Positions 60,206 to 64,000 of a stretch of 64,000 bases of DNA are shown here, piece by piece. This DNA comes from Bacilli bacterium (GTDB lineage: Bacteria > Bacillota_I > Bacilli_A > RF39 > UBA660), in NCBI GenBank assembly GCA_017511805.1, contig JAFWJA010000015.1:253098-317097 (forward strand), written 5' to 3'. The position numbers were made by a program, and so were the translations under genes. Each line of letters opens with the position of its first letter. The first letter of the stretch is position 1. The notes under the pieces were generated by a model, which saw only the letters and a list, made by a program, of their open reading frames with translations, was not told where the DNA came from and did no database searches.

Positions 60206-62349
60206 AAGAACACCCTTTCTACATCTATGATATCACTATTTTGTTTAAGATCTAACATATATTTTTTTAAATGTTCCAAATCAAGCACTTCTATAGTTAA
60301 TTCATATATATTATTTTGATAATTATTAATAGTATTTACTTTAGTAATAACTACTTCATTTGGAGAACTCTTACTAATTATATCAAGTAATATACTATCT
60401 TTTTTATAACCTGTTACACTAATTATTGATTTAAATTTCTTAGTTATATTATTATTCCATTTAACATGAACTATTCTATCTTCACTATCTTTTATATTAT
60501 GACAATCTTTATTATGAACACTTATTCCATTACCTCTAGATATATATCCTACTATTTCATCACCCTTAATAGGATTACAACAATTAGCAAGTGTTACTTT
60601 TATTTCATCTATTCCATCAACTAGAATATCATTTTTAACATCTATTATATTTTCTCTATTTTTAATTATCTTTTCAAGTAAGAAATCTTCTTTACTTAAA
60701 TCATTTTTTAATACTATTCCCACTACTGTCGCAGGATGATATTTTCCTGTACCTAGTCCTAAATATAATTCATTTTCATCTGCTATTTTTATTTCTTTTA
60801 AAACAATATCCATTCTTCCATAGAAATCATCCATGTTCATTTTTCTTCTTCTAATTTCTTTATCAAGAGTCTCTTTACCCTTTTCAATAGCTTCATTCTT
60901 ATCTATTTTAGAGAAGAATGCTTTTATTTTATTCTTAGCTTGACTAGTTTTAGCGTACTTTAACCATTCTTTTGAAGGAGTACTATTTTTATTAGTATTT
61001 ATCTTAATTATATCTCCATCTTCTAACTTACTATTAAGAGGTACAATTGTATCATTTACTAATGCTCCAACCATAGTTTCACCTATCTTAGTATGTACTT
61101 TATAAGCAAAATCTATAGGTGTAGATCCCTTTGGTAATTCAAATACATCTCCTTTTGGAGTATATACATAAATACTATCACCAAGCACTTCATCTTTAAC
61201 TGTATTAACAAATTCTTCTGCAGAAACTTTATCATCATTAAGTTCCATAATACTTCTAAATAATTGAAGTTTTTGTTCCATAGAGTTTTGTAATTTCTTA
61301 CCCTTCTCTTTATATGACCAATGTGATGCGATACCACGTTCAGCTATTTCATCCATTTTATGAGTTCTAATTTGAATCTCATATAATTTACCATCATACC
61401 CAAATACTGTTGTATGAAGTGATTGATACATATTAGTTTTAGGATTTGCAATATAGTCTTTAAATCTACCTGTTTTAGGCTTAAATTTTGAATGAATAAT
61501 ACCAAGTACTTGATAACATTCACTTTCTGTATCTACGATAACTCTTAAGGCATAAATATCGTATATTTCACTGAATTTCTTACCTTTTTGTAATTTATTA
61601 TAGATTGAATAAATAGACTTAGCTCTACCTTTTATTTCAAACTTAATATTATTTTCAAGTAATAATTCAGATATCTTTCTTTGCATTTCTTTAACTGCAT
61701 TATTTCTCTCTTCTTCTGTATTATTAAGAAGTTCTTCAACAGATACAAATGCATTTGGTTTATAGTATTTAAGTGAATTAACTTCAAGTTCAGATTTGAT
61801 TGATGAAAGACCTAATCTATGCGCAATTGGTACTAATATTTCAATAGTTTCTTTTGCTTTTTCTTTTCTAGATTCTATTGGTAAAACATATAATGTTCTC
61901 ATATTTTGAACACGTTCTGCAAGCTTTATAATGATAATACGTACATCTTCAGTAAGACCTATTATTATCTTTTTATAGTAATTAATTTGGTTCTCACTAT
62001 CAGTAAATAGATTAAGTTTATTTAACTTAGTAATCCCTTTTACTAAAGCAGATATATCTTTACCAAATTCTTTTTCTATATCACTTAAATTAGCTTTACC
62101 TATATGAACTGTATCATGCATTAAAGCAGCCGCTAAAGTATCACTATCAGCATATAAATCAGTTAGAATATACGCAACATTTAATGGATGATGCATATAT
62201 TCTTCACCAGATAATCTTACATCATTTTTATGAACTTCTTTAGCAAAATCATAAGCTTTTCTAATAGTATCTAGTTCTTCTTCAGAATCTATATATTTTT
62301 TAACAACTTCAATTAACTCTTCAATTGTATCAATCTCTTTGAACTCCAT
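60202..62349 (-). CDS. relA: Bifunctional (p)ppGpp synthetase/hydrolase RelA/SpoT
   Basis: Stringent-response enzyme, 715 residues. HD hydrolase domain (HPLNVAYILTDLYADSDTLAAALMHDTV, about 57-84; catalytic HD kept), synthetase domain (GRAKSIYSIYNKLQKG, DIYALRVIV, YQSLHTTVFG, about 240-330), TGS (VYTPKGDVFELPKGSTPIDFAYKVH in part, about 400), a zinc-finger-like region with NCCNPIKGDEI, and a C-terminal ACT domain. All parts of a long Rel are present, so both activities are expected. RBS AGAGTGA. Confidence 0.97.
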   Translation of the reverse strand: MEFKEIDTIEELIEVVKKYIDSEEELDTIRKAYDFAKEVHKNDVRLSGEEYMHHPLNVAYILTDLYADSDTLAAALMHDTVHIGKANLSDIEKEFGKDISALVKGITKLNKLNLFTDSENQINYYKKIIIGLTEDVRIIIIKLAERVQNMRTLYVLPIESRKEKAKETIEILVPIAHRLGLSSIKSELEVNSLKYYKPNAFVSVEELLNNTEEERNNAVKEMQRKISELLLENNIKFEIKGRAKSIYSIYNKLQKGKKFSEIYDIYALRVIVDTESECYQVLGIIHSKFKPKTGRFKDYIANPKTNMYQSLHTTVFGYDGKLYEIQIRTHKMDEIAERGIASHWSYKEKGKKLQNSMEQKLQLFRSIMELNDDKVSAEEFVNTVKDEVLGDSIYVYTPKGDVFELPKGSTPIDFAYKVHTKIGETMVGALVNDTIVPLNSKLEDGDIIKINTNKNSTPSKEWLKYAKTSQAKNKIKAFFSKIDKNEAIEKGKETLDKEIRRRKMNMDDFYGRMDIVLKEIKIADENELYLGLGTGKYHPATVVGIVLKNDLSKEDFLLEKIIKNRENIIDVKNDILVDGIDEIKVTLANCCNPIKGDEIVGYISRGNGISVHNKDCHNIKDSEDRIVHVKWNNNITKKFKSIISVTGYKKDSILLDIISKSSPNEVVITKVNTINNYQNNIYELTIEVLDLEHLKKYMLDLKQNSDIIDVERVFL

Positions 62350-62366
62350 AATTTCACTCTTTTCTA

Positions 62367-62408
62367 TGAAAAGAATTAAGCATTAATTCCTTTAACGCTT
62401 AATTCTTC
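62367..62408 (-). terminator. secDF terminator
   Basis: AAGAATTAAGC (62371-62381) pairs with GCTTAATTCTT (62397-62407) around a 15-nt loop, a few T behind; holds the secDF stop. Confidence 0.6.
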
Positions 62409-64000
62409 TAATTTTTTCTTTTTAGGTTTTTCATCTTTCTTTTTCTTCTTAGGTTTACTATTATTAGTTTTAATTCTTCTCATAGTTAATTTATATTCAA
62501 AGAATACCCATATAGATGAAGATAAGAATATAGAAGAATAAACACCCGCTACTAAACCTATTATTATTGCTATATCAAATTCAAGTATTTCTTTTGATCC
62601 TAGGAATATTAAACATAGAATTGGTAACATAGTTGTTACTGTTGTATTAATAGAACGTAACATAGTTTCTTTAATACTTGTATTTGCAACTACTTTTAAA
62701 TCTTCTTTAGTTAGTTTTCCATCATTAATAGATTTCTTTCTATTTTCTCTAATTCTATCAAATGTAACAATAGTATTGTTTATTGAATAACCAATAATTG
62801 TAAGTATTGCTGCAATAAATATAGAATTAATTTCTATCTTAAATAGACCAAATATACAAATCATGATGATAACATCGTGTAATAAAGCAAGTACTGAACT
62901 TACTGCATAACTAAACTTATATCTTATAGATATATAGATAATTATACCAACAAGTGCATATATTAATGCGATTATAGCGTTTCTAATTAAGTCTTGTTTA
63001 ACTAAATTAGATACAACTGATATATCTGTTTTTGCATTATATTTTTCTACAAATAATTTATTAACACTATTAACTTGATTCTTACCTAATACTTCAGATA
63101 TCTTTATATAATAACCAGAATCATCACTAGTTGATTCTAATACTGTAAATCCTAAATCAGTTACTTCTTGCTTAATAGTTTTTAAATTTGAATTAGATAC
63201 ATTAGTAATAGTTATATCAGTACCACCAGTAAAGTCTATACCAAAATTAAATCCTCTTAGTACAACGAAACTTGTTGATACAGCGAATATTAACATTGGT
63301 AATATTATAAACTTTCTAAATTTAGATACAAAATCTTTATTAACTCTCTTTTCAAATTTACTTTCTACTTTTTCATTAGTATTAACTATTTCACTCTTAT
63401 TTTGATTAATAAACATTTTTAATTTTTTATCAAAGAATCCAGTTGATATAAATGCATATGTTATTAATCTAGTAATTAATACTACAATAAGCATTGTCAT
63501 TATAATATTGATTATTAACATTGTAGCAAATCCTTTAACAGAACTTTCTCCAAATGTAAATAATATAACTGCGATAATAAATGTTGTTACGTTTGAATCT
63601 AATATTGAACTAAATGAGTTTTTAATACCGTTTTTATATGCAGTAGCTAAACTTCTACCTTTTCTTAGTTCTTCTTTAATTCTCTCACTTGCAATAACAT
63701 TCGCATCTACTGCCATACCAATACCTAGTACTAAAGCAGCAATACCTGGTAATGTTAATACTCCATCTATTAAATAGAATATTAAGAATGTCATAAATGT
63801 ATAAATTAATATTACTGATGATGCTATTAATCCAGAGAATCTATAGATTAATGCCATGAATAATATAATTAATACTAAACCAACAATACCTGCTAGTTCT
63901 GTTTTAAGAAGTGAATCTTCACCAAATGCAGATCCTACTGTTTGAGAAGATATTTCTTTAAACTTAACATTATTAGAACCTGAATTAATCAAATCAACTA
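62376..64000 (-). CDS. secDF: Protein translocase SecDF (fused; N-terminal part outside window)
   Basis: The open frame enters from the right edge (VDLINSG...) and runs 541 codons to 62376. It holds the SecD membrane half (ELAGIVGLVLIILFMALIYRF, GIAALVLGIGMAVDANVIASERIKEEL) joined to a full SecF half (GFNFGIDFTGGTDITI, then SIFIAAILTIIGYSINNTIVTFDRIRE in part). Both D-x-N/GYSxNxT-type signatures of the RND-like core are there. A fused SecDF is usual in Bacillus. The tail is Lys-rich (PKKKKKDEKPKKKK). Drives late steps of protein export. It does not start at the TTG at 63992; the frame is open beyond. Confidence 0.95.
   Translation of the reverse strand, partial: VDLINSGSNNVKFKEISSQTVGSAFGEDSLLKTELAGIVGLVLIILFMALIYRFSGLIASSVILIYTFMTFLIFYLIDGVLTLPGIAALVLGIGMAVDANVIASERIKEELRKGRSLATAYKNGIKNSFSSILDSNVTTFIIAVILFTFGESSVKGFATMLIINIIMTMLIVVLITRLITYAFISTGFFDKKLKMFINQNKSEIVNTNEKVESKFEKRVNKDFVSKFRKFIILPMLIFAVSTSFVVLRGFNFGIDFTGGTDITITNVSNSNLKTIKQEVTDLGFTVLESTSDDSGYYIKISEVLGKNQVNSVNKLFVEKYNAKTDISVVSNLVKQDLIRNAIIALIYALVGIIIYISIRYKFSYAVSSVLALLHDVIIMICIFGLFKIEINSIFIAAILTIIGYSINNTIVTFDRIRENRKKSINDGKLTKEDLKVVANTSIKETMLRSINTTVTTMLPILCLIFLGSKEILEFDIAIIIGLVAGVYSSIFLSSSIWVFFEYKLTMRRIKTNNSKPKKKKKDEKPKKKKLEELSVKGINA

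Noticed and set aside
1..64000. CRISPR array, tRNA, rRNA, insertion sequence or prophage block
   Set aside because: No regularly spaced repeats, no cloverleaf or rRNA sequence, no transposase, and no run of phage structural genes were seen on reading; KilA-N and XerD alone do not make a prophage.

Overview
The window is very AT-rich and densely packed. It looks like a chromosomal segment of an uncultured, low-GC Firmicute of the Bacilli type (Erysipelotrichia/RF39-like is my inference; nothing here fixes the genus). The support is strong Shine-Dalgarno sites, sigma-A promoters with a recurrent TGTTATAAT extended -10, gene order shared with Bacillus, an L27 with a cleavable N-terminus next to its Prp protease, and sporulation-type genes (spoIVB, yqfC, yqfD, a ylbJ-like gene). 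I saw no rRNA, tRNA, insertion sequence or CRISPR array. Nearly all genes lie on the minus strand.

Layout. 0-7 kb is accessory: a KilA-N gene cut by the left edge, two glycosyltransferases, a 1,068-residue protein of unknown function with an internal repeat, and a DUF1016/YhcG nuclease-like gene with a disturbed 5' end. 7-15 kb holds an xerD/HAD/gluzincin/pgcA operon, a transglutaminase-like protein and a second HExxH protein. 15-25 kb is DNA repair and translation: rarA, queA, ruvA-tdk-X-ruvB behind a palindromic SOS-box-like operator, obg, trmB, and rplU-prp-rpmA behind an L21 leader. 25-37 kb holds zinc-ribbon membrane proteins, spoIVB, a GH3 lipoprotein, xseAB, nusB and mutS. 37-47 kb is a ylbJ-like gene, prepilin peptidase and the block recO-yqzL-era-cdd-ybeY-vanZ-yqfD-yqfC-yqeY-rpsU-mtaB, which parallels Bacillus. 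47-51.5 kb is a polymorphic toxin locus. 51.5-64 kb is tcdA, a HipA-like kinase, 6S RNA, an archaeal-type aspS, nth, hisS, an AI-2E transporter, dtd, relA and secDF, again Bacillus-like in order.

The two most interesting places are these. (1) 32.93-33.20 kb: a sharply delimited RNA gene with a promoter, an exact 13-bp closing helix and a T-run. It encodes a 27-residue hydrophobic peptide whose ribosome binding site lies wholly inside a 10-bp hairpin, and its 3' end can pair with the 5' strand of that hairpin. It looks like a type I toxin or a switchable small-protein RNA. (2) 46.9-51.55 kb: a WXG/LXG-like toxin with a TNT-like (NAD glycohydrolase) C-terminus, a candidate immunity gene, and a duplicated toxin N-terminus broken by one stop codon. 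The whole locus is bracketed by two copies of the same 26-bp terminator palindrome.

Gene starts were moved to the ATG (or TTG) with a proper ribosome binding site wherever a longer frame opened upstream. A GTG inside the motif AGGTGAnnn often mimics an earlier start here.
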